64,000 nucleotides of DNA from contig NZ_LNCI01000001.1 of assembly GCF_001509585.1 (NCBI RefSeq), positions 310,001 to 374,000 on the forward strand, written 5' to 3'. The stretch is from Tropicimonas marinistellae. GTDB taxonomy: Bacteria; Pseudomonadota; Alphaproteobacteria; Rhodobacterales; Rhodobacteraceae. The translations under genes were made by a program, and so were the position numbers. How positions within the stretch are numbered: the stretch's first letter is position 1; each line of letters begins with the position of its first letter. A model generated the notes under the pieces. It was not told the DNA's origin. It did not search any database and saw only the letters and a list, made by a program, of their open reading frames with translations. This document shows positions 9,129 through 18,339 of this stretch, piece after piece.

Positions 9129-11729
9129 ATGGAGCCGGACGCCCCAAGACCACCCGCTCTCGAGCGCCTTGGCAGACCCTTGCGGCTCACTCGCCTGGGG
9201 ATGGTCGCCGAACGCCTGACGATAGCCTTCTGGCCCGTCTGGACGGTTCTCTTTAGCGTTGCTGCGCTCGTTTTGCTCGGCTTGCACGAAACAGCGCCGG
9301 TCGAGGTTCTCTGGATCGGGGCGCTGGCGGTTACCGCCACGTTGCTTTGGTTCATCGTCGCGGGCCTCCGCCGTTTTCGCTGGCCTAGCCGCGCAGAAGC
9401 GGTCGCGCGGCTGGACGAGACGCTGCCCGGTCGTCCGCTTCAAGCATTGGGCGACGTTCAGGCGATCGGTGCGGGAGACGCGGAATCGACCGCGGTCTGG
9501 GAGGCACACCAGCGCCGCATGGCGGAGCGCGCCGCGTCTGCCCGGCGGGTGCCGCCGGATCTGAGATTGTCCACGCGAGACCCTTTCGCGCTTCGCTACG
9601 TCGCCCTCGTGGCCCTGGTGCTCGGGGTGCTCTTTGGCTCGATCTGGCACGTCGCCAATGTGGGCCAGACGGTTGCACGCGGCAGCGATCTGGATCTCGC
9701 GGGCGGGCCCGCTTGGGAAGGATGGGTGGAACCTCCAGCCTATACGGGCCTGCCGAGCCTCTATCTGAACGATATTGGCGCCGGCGTCCTGTCGGCTCCG
9801 GCCGGAAGCCGGGTGACGTTGCGCCTGTACGGCGAAGTCGGTGCGCTCAGCGTGGACGAGACCGTCTCAGGACGTGAGGGCGAAGAAATCGTCCCGGCCA
9901 CCGACGCGAACCAGGACTTCGAGATCGCACAAGGCGGACGGCTGGCAATCATGGGGCCGGGCGGACGGGAATGGCGCGTTGAGATCGTGTCGGACGCTCC
10001 GCCGAGCATTGCCGCGGAAGGCGACCTGGAGCGCGAAGCCAATGGCCGGATGAGCCAGCCATTCCGGGCCACCGACGACTACGGGGTGTCGGCGGGGCAG
10101 GCGCTGATCTCGCTCGATATGCCGGCCTTGTCGCGGCAACACGGTCTAGCGGTCGAACCCGATCCGCGTGAGCCGATCACGTTGGATCTGCCGATGACGA
10201 TCTCCGGCGACCGGCGGGATTTCGTCGAAACACTGATCGAGGATTTCTCGAAACACCCTTGGGTCGGGCTGCCGGTAGCGCTTACCTTCACGGCGGTGGA
10301 TGCGGCGGGTCAGGAGGGCGAGAGCGCGCCGCTGGAGATGCATCTTCCGGGGCGGCGGTTCTTCGATCCATTGGCTGCGGCGCTGATCGAACAACGCCGC
10401 GACCTTCTCTGGGCGCGGGCGAACGGACCGCGGGTGGCGCAAGTGCTGCGGGCGGTAACGCACCGCCCCGACGAGATCATTCGCGACGGTGGGAGCTATT
10501 TGCCGCTCCGCGTCGCGATCCGCCGGCTGGAAGTCGGAACGGACGCCGCAGGCGGTCTCTCCGCGGAGGTGCAGGAGGAGGTTGCCGAAGCGCTCTGGAT
10601 CATCGCCTTGCAGATCGAGGAAGGCGATCTGTCAGACGCCCTGGAGCGTTTGCGCCGGGCGCAGGACAGGCTGACCGAGGCGATCCGGGACGGCGCAACA
10701 GATGAGGAAATCGCGGCGCTGATGGATGAGTTCCGCGAGGCGCTTCAGGACTACATGCGTCAGCTTGCCGAACAGCAGGACCCGAATGCGCAGACAGAAA
10801 TGTCCGAGAATACCCAGACGATGACCGGCGATCAGCTGCAGGAGCTGCTGGACCGGTTGCAGCAGCTCATGGAGGAGGGTCGGACCGAGGAAGCGATGGC
10901 TCTGATGGAGCAGCTTCGCCAGATGATGGAGAACATGCAGGTCACGCAGGGCGGGCAGGGGCAGCAAGGCCAGTCGCCGGGCGATCAGGCGATGCAGGGG
11001 TTGGCAGAGACGTTGCGCGACCAGCAGGGCCTGTCTGACGAGGCATTCCGCAATCTGCAGGAACAGTTCAATCCGAATTTCGGTCAGCAGGGTCAACAGG
11101 GTCAGCAAGGTCAGGGCCAGCCGGGGCAGGGTCAGATGGGGCAGGGCCAGCAAGGTCAGGGCCAGATGGGCGATGCAAGTCCCGATGGCCAACCGTCGCA
11201 GCCCGGACAATCCGGCCAGCAGGGAGCACCGGACGCAGAAGAGCTTGCAGAACGCCAGGGGGCGCTCCGCAGGCGGCTGGAAGGGTTGCGGCAGAATCTT
11301 CCCGGTGCGGGCACGGAGGCCGGCGATGCGGCGCGTGAATCGCTGGGTGAAGCCGAGGGCGCGATGGATCGCGCCGAGGACGCGCTGGAGGGCAACGATC
11401 TGGCCGGTGCAATAGATGAGCAATCCCGGGCGATGGAGGCAATCCGCGAGGGGATGCGCAACCTTGGCGAGGCAATGGCGCAGCAGCAGCGCGGCCAGGA
11501 GGGGCAGGGCGAGCAGTTCGGGCGGGCCGACAGCGACACGCAACGTGACCCGCTCGGGCGCGAGGCCGGCACCTCGGGGAGCTTCGGCAGCGACGAGAAC
11601 CTGCTCCAAGGCGAGGACATCTATCGTCGCGCACGCGACCTGCTCGATGAAATCCGTCGGCGGTCCGGAGACCGGGAGCGGCCCGAGCTGGAACTCGACT
11701 ACCTGAAGCGGCTGCTTGACCGGTTCTGA
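9129..11729 (+). CDS. TIGR02302 family (DUF4175) large membrane-anchored protein
   Basis: 866 residues. Two hydrophobic segments near residues 37-80 and a third near 155-175 anchor it in the inner membrane; the rest is predicted outside the membrane. A central region is rich in Glu/Met helices, followed by a low-complexity Gln/Gly stretch (about 605-700, QGQQGQ-type) and a charged helical C-terminus. This layout is that of TIGR02302 proteins, always found beside lysA in Rhodobacteraceae. Role unknown; an envelope function is inferred only from topology. GAAAGGAG upstream supports the start. Confidence 0.9.
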   Translation: MEPDAPRPPALERLGRPLRLTRLGMVAERLTIAFWPVWTVLFSVAALVLLGLHETAPVEVLWIGALAVTATLLWFIVAGLRRFRWPSRAEAVARLDETLPGRPLQALGDVQAIGAGDAESTAVWEAHQRRMAERAASARRVPPDLRLSTRDPFALRYVALVALVLGVLFGSIWHVANVGQTVARGSDLDLAGGPAWEGWVEPPAYTGLPSLYLNDIGAGVLSAPAGSRVTLRLYGEVGALSVDETVSGREGEEIVPATDANQDFEIAQGGRLAIMGPGGREWRVEIVSDAPPSIAAEGDLEREANGRMSQPFRATDDYGVSAGQALISLDMPALSRQHGLAVEPDPREPITLDLPMTISGDRRDFVETLIEDFSKHPWVGLPVALTFTAVDAAGQEGESAPLEMHLPGRRFFDPLAAALIEQRRDLLWARANGPRVAQVLRAVTHRPDEIIRDGGSYLPLRVAIRRLEVGTDAAGGLSAEVQEEVAEALWIIALQIEEGDLSDALERLRRAQDRLTEAIRDGATDEEIAALMDEFREALQDYMRQLAEQQDPNAQTEMSENTQTMTGDQLQELLDRLQQLMEEGRTEEAMALMEQLRQMMENMQVTQGGQGQQGQSPGDQAMQGLAETLRDQQGLSDEAFRNLQEQFNPNFGQQGQQGQQGQGQPGQGQMGQGQQGQGQMGDASPDGQPSQPGQSGQQGAPDAEELAERQGALRRRLEGLRQNLPGAGTEAGDAARESLGEAEGAMDRAEDALEGNDLAGAIDEQSRAMEAIREGMRNLGEAMAQQQRGQEGQGEQFGRADSDTQRDPLGREAGTSGSFGSDENLLQGEDIYRRARDLLDEIRRRSGDRERPELELDYLKRLLDRF

Positions 11730-11742
11730 CGCCCGACCGTCG

Positions 11743-12525
11743 TCAGCCCGGAAGCGACCCCACAAACGGATCGTCCGGATAGCCCACCCTGGCCAGGTAC
11801 AGCCCCTGTGGCGGGCACACCGGCCCACATGCGGCCCTGTCTTGCGCGTCTAACGCTTCTTTGACGTCACCGGGCGTCCATGCGCCCGCGCCGACACGTT
11901 CCAGCGTTCCCACGAAACTACGCACCTGGTTGTGAAGAAACGACCGTGCACGAACGTGGAAGTGGATTTCCTGCCCCATGGGCCCATCCACAGGTTCGAT
12001 ATCCAGCTGATCCAGCGTGCGCACCGGGCTGTCCGCCTGGCACTCGGAGGCGCGGAATGTCGTGAAATCGTGCCGTCCGACAAGAAATCCGGCCGCCGCC
12101 TGCATGGCGCTGGCGTCAAGCGCGTGCGGCACTTGCCAGACCTGCCCGGCCAGCAAGGTAGCGGGTGCGCGCCGCATCAAAAGGCGGAACAAGTACTGCC
12201 GCTCTGTCGCGGAAAACCGAGCGTGCCAGTCATCCGGGACGGGGGCGATGGCGACAATGGCCACCGGGTTCGGCTTCAAGTGAAAATTTAGGGCTTCGGA
12301 CAGGCGGAACGGGTCCCATGCCCGGGCCATGTCCACGTGTGCGACCTGGCCGAGCGCGTGCACCCCCGCGTCCGTCCGGCCGGCGGCCGCAATGGTGATC
12401 GGGCCAGGCTGCAGGCGCGCAATCGCAGCCTCGACGGCTTGCTGGACCGACGGATGGTCCTTTTGGCGCTGCCAGCCGGCGAAGGGTGCGCCGTCATATT
12501 CGATCTTCAGTGCGTAGCGGGGCAT
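11743..12525 (-). CDS. truA: tRNA pseudouridine(38-40) synthase
   Basis: Isomerises uridines 38-40 in the anticodon arm of tRNAs. 260 residues. The catalytic aspartate is Asp52 in [12 protein letters not shown]; the N-terminal [12 protein letters not shown] and the later RSFLHNQVR motif are typical. Convergent with the TIGR02302 gene, stops 13 bp apart. Confidence 0.95.
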   Translation of the reverse strand: MPRYALKIEYDGAPFAGWQRQKDHPSVQQAVEAAIARLQPGPITIAAAGRTDAGVHALGQVAHVDMARAWDPFRLSEALNFHLKPNPVAIVAIAPVPDDWHARFSATERQYLFRLLMRRAPATLLAGQVWQVPHALDASAMQAAAGFLVGRHDFTTFRASECQADSPVRTLDQLDIEPVDGPMGQEIHFHVRARSFLHNQVRSFVGTLERVGAGAWTPGDVKEALDAQDRAACGPVCPPQGLYLARVGYPDDPFVGSLPG

Positions 12526-12645
12526 GCCCGGCGCTTACCCTTCCCGAGGCGTCCTGTCCATTCGTCGGTTCTTCAGCGCACATCGTACCCTAGGCAGGGC
12601 CGATTGCCGGCCATATGTAGGGCTGGGCTGAAATGGGGAGTGCTG

Positions 12646-14061
12646 GTGGTCATCGGTCGGATTGCAGATGGGCTCGCGCAGGGCGTGGAAGCGGCCGGCG
12701 CCGTTGTCTCGGAGGCGTTCTTCGAGCCGACGATCCGCCTTGGCGTGACGGGGTTCGCCCGCGCCGGAAAGACCGTTTTCATCACCTCGCTGGTGTCAAA
12801 CCTGATGGATCGCGGCAGGATGCCCGGGCTGCGTGCTGCGGCGGATGGTCAGATCACCGCCGCGTGGCTGCAACCGCAGCCCGACGACACCATCCCGCGC
12901 TTCGCCTTCGAAGACCATCTCGCCGCGCTCACCGGTCCGCAGCCGCGCTGGCCAGAACCCACGAGCGCGGTCTCTGAGCTACGCCTGTCGCTCAGGATCC
13001 AGCCGCGCGGCATGTTGGGTTCCCTATCGGGGCCACGCACTGTGCATCTGGACATCATCGACTATCCCGGCGAATGGCTGCTCGATCTCGAACTGCTCGA
13101 CAGGGACTACGAAGCCTGGTCCGAGGGTGTTCTGGCCCTGGCGCGATCTCGACCTGAAGCGGCAGAGTTTCTTGCCACGCTCGACGCATCGGACCCGGCG
13201 ATGGGCTTTGAGGAACCCGCTGCGCAGGCACTCACGCACAGCTACACCGGATACCTGCGGGCGGCACGCGCCGCGGGATATTCGGATTGCACACCCGGAC
13301 GGTTCCTGATGCCCGGCGAGATGGAGGGTTCGCCTGCGCTCACCTTCGTGCCGATGCCTGCGGCCTCTTCCGGGCGCGGCTCGCTCAGGCGTGAAATGGA
13401 GCGGCGCTACGAGGCCTATAAATCGCGGGTCGTCAAACCGTTCTTCAGGGAGCACTTTGCTCGGATCGACCGGCAGGTGGTGCTGGTGGATCTGCTTGGT
13501 GCCGTTCACGCCGGACCGCGTGCGATGGAGGACCTCGGTCGATCCATGAACAGCATCCTCGGCGCGTTTCGGCCCGGTCCGACCGCGTGGCTTGCCCGCC
13601 TGCTGGGGCAGAAACGGGTGGACCGGATTCTCTTCGCCGCAACAAAGGCCGATCATATCCACCACAGCCAGCACGGCCGGATGACCGCAATTATGGAGGC
13701 GCTGCTGCGTCAGGCGCGGGACCGGGCGGATTTCGCCGGCGCGAAAACCCGCGCGATGGCAATCGCCGCGTTGCGGGCGACGGTGGAGGAAACGCGCGAG
13801 GTGGATGGAACCGAGCTCGACATGGTGCGCGGCCGTCTGATGGATACCGGGCGGGAAGCCGCCCTGTACCCGGGAACCCTGCCGGAGGACCCGGCCCGTC
13901 TGCTCGCTCCGGCGCGGAACGGCGCGGAGAGCTGGCTTGACGACGATTTCTCGGTCATGCGTTTCGCGCCCGCGGCGGAAACCTTGAAGCTGGGCGAGGG
14001 GCCGCCGCATATCCGGCTCGATCAGGCGACCGAATTCCTGATCGGGGACCGGCTGACATGA
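12646..14061 (+). CDS. ycjX: YcjX-family P-loop NTPase
   Basis: 471 residues if begun at GTG 12646, where GGGGAG sits 5 bp upstream; longer frames overlap truA. P-loop GFARAGKT at 36-43, then DIIDYPGEW (Walker B-like) and later FAATKADHI, resembling the NKxD base motif of GTPases. YcjX proteins are conserved with YcjF (DUF697), encoded two genes on; in E. coli the pair belongs to the psp regulon, suggesting envelope stress. Overlaps the following GNAT gene by 4 bp. Confidence 0.88.
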   Translation: MVIGRIADGLAQGVEAAGAVVSEAFFEPTIRLGVTGFARAGKTVFITSLVSNLMDRGRMPGLRAAADGQITAAWLQPQPDDTIPRFAFEDHLAALTGPQPRWPEPTSAVSELRLSLRIQPRGMLGSLSGPRTVHLDIIDYPGEWLLDLELLDRDYEAWSEGVLALARSRPEAAEFLATLDASDPAMGFEEPAAQALTHSYTGYLRAARAAGYSDCTPGRFLMPGEMEGSPALTFVPMPAASSGRGSLRREMERRYEAYKSRVVKPFFREHFARIDRQVVLVDLLGAVHAGPRAMEDLGRSMNSILGAFRPGPTAWLARLLGQKRVDRILFAATKADHIHHSQHGRMTAIMEALLRQARDRADFAGAKTRAMAIAALRATVEETREVDGTELDMVRGRLMDTGREAALYPGTLPEDPARLLAPARNGAESWLDDDFSVMRFAPAAETLKLGEGPPHIRLDQATEFLIGDRLT

Positions 14062-14507
14062 CACGGCTCCGACCAGCAACCCCGGCCGACGTGCCGGCCA
14101 TGGCCGAAATACTGCAGGAATGGCTGGACGCGACCGCCTGGATGCCCGCGCTGCACGACCTTTCGGAGACAGAGCAATTCCTCGCACGGCTCCAAAGCGA
14201 GACGAAGATCACCGTCGCGGAAATTGAGCAGGCCGACGCACCCGCCGTGACGGGTTTTCTGAGCCTCGACGGGGCGGAGATACCGGCGCTCTATGTGGCG
14301 CATTCGGCGCGATGCGCGGGTATAGGCTCGGCCTTGCTGGGTGCGGCCCAGGAAGCCCGGCCGCATCTTGCGCTCTGGACCTTCAAGGCAAATGGGCGTG
14401 CACGCCGATTCTATCGGTGCCATGGGTTCCGGGAGGTCGGGACGACGGACGGATCTGAGAACGCGGAGCGGCTGCCAGATGTGCGGCTGGAATGGAGCCG
14501 ACAATGA
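14058..14507 (+). CDS. GNAT-family N-acetyltransferase
   Basis: 149 residues with one GNAT fold. Acetyl-CoA-binding element around ARCAGIGSALL (the R/Q-x-x-G-x-G/A motif), then the beta-strand and FYRCHGF motif near the C-terminus. Substrate unknown. It overlaps ycjX by ATGA at the start and the ycjF-like gene at its end, so the three are translationally coupled, which is unusual for a GNAT gene. Confidence 0.85.
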   Translation: MTRLRPATPADVPAMAEILQEWLDATAWMPALHDLSETEQFLARLQSETKITVAEIEQADAPAVTGFLSLDGAEIPALYVAHSARCAGIGSALLGAAQEARPHLALWTFKANGRARRFYRCHGFREVGTTDGSENAERLPDVRLEWSRQ

Positions 14508-15517
14508 GTGAGCCGACCAAGAAACCCGTCGTCATCGATATCGAGGCGCCGTCCGGTTCGGCCTCCCCCGGCCCGGCCGAGGCGCCACCGGTTCCGGATC
14601 TGCCGGAGAGGCCGCCGCAGGGGCGGGCGATGCAATCGGTGGTCGCGCTGGGCGGGCGGCGGGGCTCGCCGCTTGGTCGCGTTTTCCTGGGCGCGCTGCT
14701 GTCGCTGATCGGGTTTGCGGCGTCGGTGGCGGCGTGGAATTTCGTGACGGGCTTGCTGGCAAGCAACGCGCTGCTCGGCGGCGTGGCGCTCGCATTGGTC
14801 GCGGTCCTCGGCCTGTCGCTGCTGGGGCTTGCTTTGCGGGAGGCTGCGGGCTTCTTCCGCCTCGGCCGGCTCGACGGGATTCACCGCGAGGCGGGCGCGG
14901 CATTGGCCGCGCAGGATCTCGGCGCGGCCCGGAAGGTCGTGGCCCGGCTCGACGCGCTCTATGCCCCGCGGCGGGAGATGGAATGGGGCCGGCAGCGGCT
15001 CAAGGAGCGGGCCGGCGAGCAATTCGACGCGGATGCGCTGCTCGGGCTTGCGGAGGCGGAGCTGATGGCGCCGCTGGACGAGGCGGCGCGGCGGGAGGTC
15101 GAGACGGCCGCGCGGAACGTGGCCACGGTCACCGCGATCGTGCCGCTGGCGCTGGCGGACATGATCACGGCGCTGGTCTCCACCATTCGGATGATCCGGC
15201 GGATCGGGGAGATCTATGGCGGCCGCTCCGGCACGCTGGGCAGCCTGCGGCTCACCCGCTCCGTGCTGACCCACCTGGTGGCGACCGGCGCGGTGGCTGT
15301 GGGCGACGACCTGATCCAGTCGGTGGCCGGGGGCGGCCTGCTCAGCCGGGTCTCGCGGCGCTTCGGCGAGGGGGTGGTCAACGGCGCGCTGACGGCCCGC
15401 GTGGGGGTTGCGGCGATCGAGGTCTGCCGGCCGCTGCCTTTCGTGCGGCTGAACAAGCCTTCGGTCTCCTCGCTGGTCAAACGGGCTCTCGCGGGGCTCT
15501 TCGGGTCGGCGGAATAG
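14504..15517 (+). CDS. ycjF: YcjF-family protein (TIGR01620, DUF697)
   Basis: 337 residues. Pro-rich N-terminal cytoplasmic tail, two hydrophobic segments near 65-115 (LGALLSLIGFAAS and the GGVALALVAVLGLSLLGLAL region), then the DUF697 domain. Inner-membrane protein partnered with YcjX. The start at 14504 overlaps the GNAT stop. Very high GC. Last gene of the conserved block before the accessory island. Confidence 0.86.
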   Translation: MSEPTKKPVVIDIEAPSGSASPGPAEAPPVPDLPERPPQGRAMQSVVALGGRRGSPLGRVFLGALLSLIGFAASVAAWNFVTGLLASNALLGGVALALVAVLGLSLLGLALREAAGFFRLGRLDGIHREAGAALAAQDLGAARKVVARLDALYAPRREMEWGRQRLKERAGEQFDADALLGLAEAELMAPLDEAARREVETAARNVATVTAIVPLALADMITALVSTIRMIRRIGEIYGGRSGTLGSLRLTRSVLTHLVATGAVAVGDDLIQSVAGGGLLSRVSRRFGEGVVNGALTARVGVAAIEVCRPLPFVRLNKPSVSSLVKRALAGLFGSAE

Positions 15518-16179
15518 GGTCGGGGGACGTGGCGTGTCCCACGCGTGAGACACCGGTCCGGTTGAGGAAAATCAAGGGCTTGTGGGGGCGTCTTTACCAA
15601 GGCTTAACGCTTTGGGGCGTCAGCCGCCGCCATCCGTCGCGCGGTTGCCCCTCACCGAATTTCCGTGGTGGGCGTGCCGATCTTCGAGCCACGCGCGTCG
15701 TTCGTGACCAATAGAAACCTGGTCAGTCGGAAACCGGCCAAGGCGAGGGAGAGCAGACGTTTATCGTAAGATATGCAATGGTCGAATTGCGGAATATTCC
15801 GTCGTTCATCTGCTCGGCCCGTGCGGCTGCTATCTGCGCATATCTGCCGCTCACGTTGTGCGGGCGCTTCGCACGTGCAGCGTCATTCCCTGAACCCGAA
15901 GCCGCCGTTCAGGATCGGTGCTGCGATTGGCTGTGGAGAGCCCATCACCTATCCATCAGAGAAGCGGCACTCGTATCATCAAAGCCGCTGTGCTTGTGGT
16001 TCCGCGAGTACCAATCGCGGTGCATGAGACCCGGGCTTTGTCCCTGAACGTCGTGAAGGTCTGCTTTTTCCAACCCGGATGGCAGCTCCGTATTGTTAGG
16101 ACTGAGCGACGACGTGATTGATACCAGGGGTAGCGATCAACTGAGAATACCCAGCGGGCACCAAAAATCTGACGTTGAG
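15518..16179. other. 660 bp without a gene at the left edge of an accessory island
   Basis: Contains a 20-bp imperfect palindrome GTGTCCCACGCGTGAGACAC (15534-15553) 16 bp after ycjF. From about 15.7 kb the composition becomes less GC-rich. Short open frames at 15773-16047 have no family features. Nothing else recognised. Confidence 0.5.
15534..15553. repeat. Near-perfect 20-bp palindrome
   Basis: GTGTC-C-CACGCGTG-A-GACAC: all positions pair except one symmetrical pair (C/A). Located 16 bp past the ycjF stop. Could be an operator or a terminator stem; no T-run follows. Confidence 0.5.
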
Positions 16180-16620
16180 CTACGACAGTTTCTTGACGTC
16201 GATCACCTGCGTTCCATTGAGAGAACATTTCTTTTTGATCGACTTGCAATCCCGTAGAGACTTGCCGGCGGTAACGAGATCTACGCCTTCCTTCAAGCAG
16301 AGAGCTAGAAGCTCAAACCTCTCTGGAAGTGGTATTCCGCCAAGAATGCCTGCGCCAAAGCTCTCCATGAGAACGCCCGAAGCCGTTTCGTGGGCGACAC
16401 GAACGTGCATGTACTTCTTCGGCTTGATGGTCTGAAAGTCCTGATAGGTGTCGGGATACAGATCCTTCAACTCTTTGCTTACTCCGCCCACGACTTGCAT
16501 CTTGCCGCTTTGAATGGAGTCGATGACGGTAGACTTCACTTGGTTGTTGCCGGTCGTAAGCGCTTCTACGATCCCGTGAAGGTCGATCACCATCTCAGGA
16601 ACTACTTTTTCGGAGGCCAT
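16180..16620 (-). CDS. PIN-like domain protein, probable toxin of an IrrE-type pair
   Basis: 146 residues. Begins MASEKVVPEMVIDL, with an Asp in the first strand, SKELKDLYP as a possible second acidic position and ERFELLALCLKEGVDLVTAGKSL, which reads like the PIN-domain LA.A....LVTxDxxL element but with Gly in place of the usual third aspartate. If it is a PIN ribonuclease the active site is altered. It starts 5 bp after the stop of the upstream metallopeptidase gene with GAGGG as ribosome site, so the two are one operon. Gene pairs of this kind are known as candidate toxin-antitoxin modules; the role here is inferred. Confidence 0.55.
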   Translation of the reverse strand: MASEKVVPEMVIDLHGIVEALTTGNNQVKSTVIDSIQSGKMQVVGGVSKELKDLYPDTYQDFQTIKPKKYMHVRVAHETASGVLMESFGAGILGGIPLPERFELLALCLKEGVDLVTAGKSLRDCKSIKKKCSLNGTQVIDVKKLS

Positions 16621-16625
16621 GTGAG

Positions 16626-17747
16626 TCAGCCCTCGAAAAGTGGTTTCTGATATTTTGGTTTGATACCCGAGAGACGATAGACATCAATCTCGTCGAGATA
16701 GTCTTCGCGAACGGCTACCGCGAGCGCTCGGATCAAAGAGGTACCGTACTGCGTCCTTTTGTTTCGAATTGGGTCACTGGTCCCACCGCCCCCGTCACTT
16801 TGATCGCCGGGCGGCACTACTCCTGCGAACAACGATCGCCATCTCGAGTAGTTCGCGTCGGAAGCGGCACCGAATTCAACGAGCCGAAGAGCTGTCGCAT
16901 GTTGGCTAAGACCAATTTTCGCAGCAAACCGCCGCACGTCGTCTCGATCCAAGCCGCCTGGATACTTGAACTCCTTAATAGCGCGCCCAATCAAATGATC
17001 GGGCGCTAGAAGATGCGCCGCGAACTTGTTGCAGAACCTTTCAACACTGTTCTTGAGAACAGACGGATTGGAGGCGCCGGTCTTGCCAATGAGAACGTGG
17101 CAAAACTCATGGGCGAGCGTAAACAGTTTCCGAGCTTTGTTTGAACCGGTGGTGTTGATGACAACCACATCTGGGCCGTCACCGACTTTGGTGTAGACGC
17201 CTGCAACTTCATCAGTCCCAAAGGTCCGGTGAACAACAAACACGCCCATGCCTTCGATGAAGTCGCGCAGGCTGTTGTAGACGGCGTGAGAACTCCTCCA
17301 GTCGAGTTGCTGGCGGTCGGTAATTCCCCACCTTTTCCGCCATGACTCGGCGAGATTGATTGCGTTTCTCTTGGTTAATTGTCCGTCGAAACGTTCGACT
17401 GTCGAGTTCGGCGCGACGTTGTGGGGCAGCGAAGACAACGTACTCGATAGCTTCTCGACAAAACCAAGCGCGTTAAGTGTCCCTTTGTGGTAGAGGCCCG
17501 GCCTTGGAGTTCTCCGTCTGAAGTCAGGAACTACGCTCAGAGGAAGAGGCACCTCAGAAAACAGTGCCCTAATCGGAACCGCAAGCTCGTCAGCAACTCG
17601 AAAAAGTTGATCGTCGGTGAGAGAGCTATTGCGCTCAATCGCATCAGCGAGTTCATCTATTGGAACGTCTGCACGATCTGCCAACTCCGCGACGCTCATC
17701 TCTCTTTTGGTCAGAGCGTCAACAACGGCTGGACCTAAGGTACTCAC
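16626..17747 (-). CDS. HTH plus ImmA/IrrE-type metallo-endopeptidase
   Basis: 373 residues. N-terminal helix-turn-helix-like part (about 10-60, VAELADRADVPIDELADAI), then a zinc-metallopeptidase domain with HEFCH at 213-217 in LFTLAHEFCHVLIG. Family knowledge: ImmA/IrrE peptidases cleave a repressor or regulate stress responses, and are common in phage and toxin-antitoxin loci. The start is GTG at 17747, with AAGGAAA 5-6 bp upstream. The only other start nearby is that of the divergent membrane protein 1 bp away, so its promoter lies inside that gene. AT-richer than flanking housekeeping genes, indicating acquisition. Confidence 0.82.
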   Translation of the reverse strand: MSTLGPAVVDALTKREMSVAELADRADVPIDELADAIERNSSLTDDQLFRVADELAVPIRALFSEVPLPLSVVPDFRRRTPRPGLYHKGTLNALGFVEKLSSTLSSLPHNVAPNSTVERFDGQLTKRNAINLAESWRKRWGITDRQQLDWRSSHAVYNSLRDFIEGMGVFVVHRTFGTDEVAGVYTKVGDGPDVVVINTTGSNKARKLFTLAHEFCHVLIGKTGASNPSVLKNSVERFCNKFAAHLLAPDHLIGRAIKEFKYPGGLDRDDVRRFAAKIGLSQHATALRLVEFGAASDANYSRWRSLFAGVVPPGDQSDGGGGTSDPIRNKRTQYGTSLIRALAVAVREDYLDEIDVYRLSGIKPKYQKPLFEG

Positions 17748-17748
17748 A

Positions 17749-18270
17749 ATGATTTCCTTGCTCGAAAAAATTTGCGCCTGCTACCCTCATACGATTGAAT
17801 TGAGAGAATTTTCAAGCGTCCAGAGCGTCGGTATCGGCCTGTTTTTGGGCCTCGCGGTGCTACAAATCATCACTGTCGGAGGGTTGTCTAGTCTCTACCG
17901 AAAGACTGACCGTCTGCGTGATGCAGTTGAGTCGAACAACTTAAACGGTCAACGGCAGCGCGTAAGAAGAATTAGAAACCAGTTGGTGACTCTAGAGCAA
18001 AGTGTGCAGTCCTTTGGAGCAACCGTATTCGGGGCAGTTCTAGTTCTTGTTGCGATTGCAGTTGCGGGGCTCGGTTACTCCACATTAAACCTCAACGTAC
18101 CAGTTAGCTGCTACTACGGTTACGGAATTCTCGTGTATAATTTAGGGCTGCCTGTCGTCATTTTTTTGCTCGTTGCAGGCTTTGTTCGTAAAATGTCCAA
18201 GAGTGTCAGAAATGACCTGGCGACGTTCGAGCGAGAACTGGTGGCGTTGATCGCCGCTCAGAGTCCGTAG
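17749..18270 (+). CDS. Small membrane protein of unknown function
   Basis: 173 residues from ATG 17749. Three hydrophobic segments: near 27-47 (VGIGLFLGLAVLQIITVGG), 92-114 (FGATVFGAVLVLVAIAVAGLG) and 127-150 (ILVYNLGLPVVIFLLVAGF), with a basic helical stretch (RKTDRLRDAVESNN...QRQRVRR) between the first two. Not recognised. The start is uncertain because it almost abuts the divergent metallopeptidase start. In this island it could be the membrane effector or partner of the IrrE/PIN pair, but that is inference. Confidence 0.6.
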   Translation: MISLLEKICACYPHTIELREFSSVQSVGIGLFLGLAVLQIITVGGLSSLYRKTDRLRDAVESNNLNGQRQRVRRIRNQLVTLEQSVQSFGATVFGAVLVLVAIAVAGLGYSTLNLNVPVSCYYGYGILVYNLGLPVVIFLLVAGFVRKMSKSVRNDLATFERELVALIAAQSP

Positions 18271-18318
18271 TGAGCATTTCAGGGCTTCACCAACAGAACA
18301 GGGTTTCTGCACCCACAC

Positions 18319-18339
18319 AACGTGCACTTTGTGCACGTT
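18319..18339. repeat. Perfect 9-bp inverted repeat, 3-nt spacer
   Basis: Arms AACGTGCAC (18319-18327) and GTGCACGTT (18331-18339) around TTT, 48 bp after the membrane-protein stop. Fits either a terminator hairpin or a protein-binding site. Confidence 0.6.

Noticed and set aside
10950-11215. Tandem repeat DNA (CAGGGTCAGCAAGGT-like)
   Set aside because: It simply encodes the Gln/Gly-rich stretch of the TIGR02302 protein.
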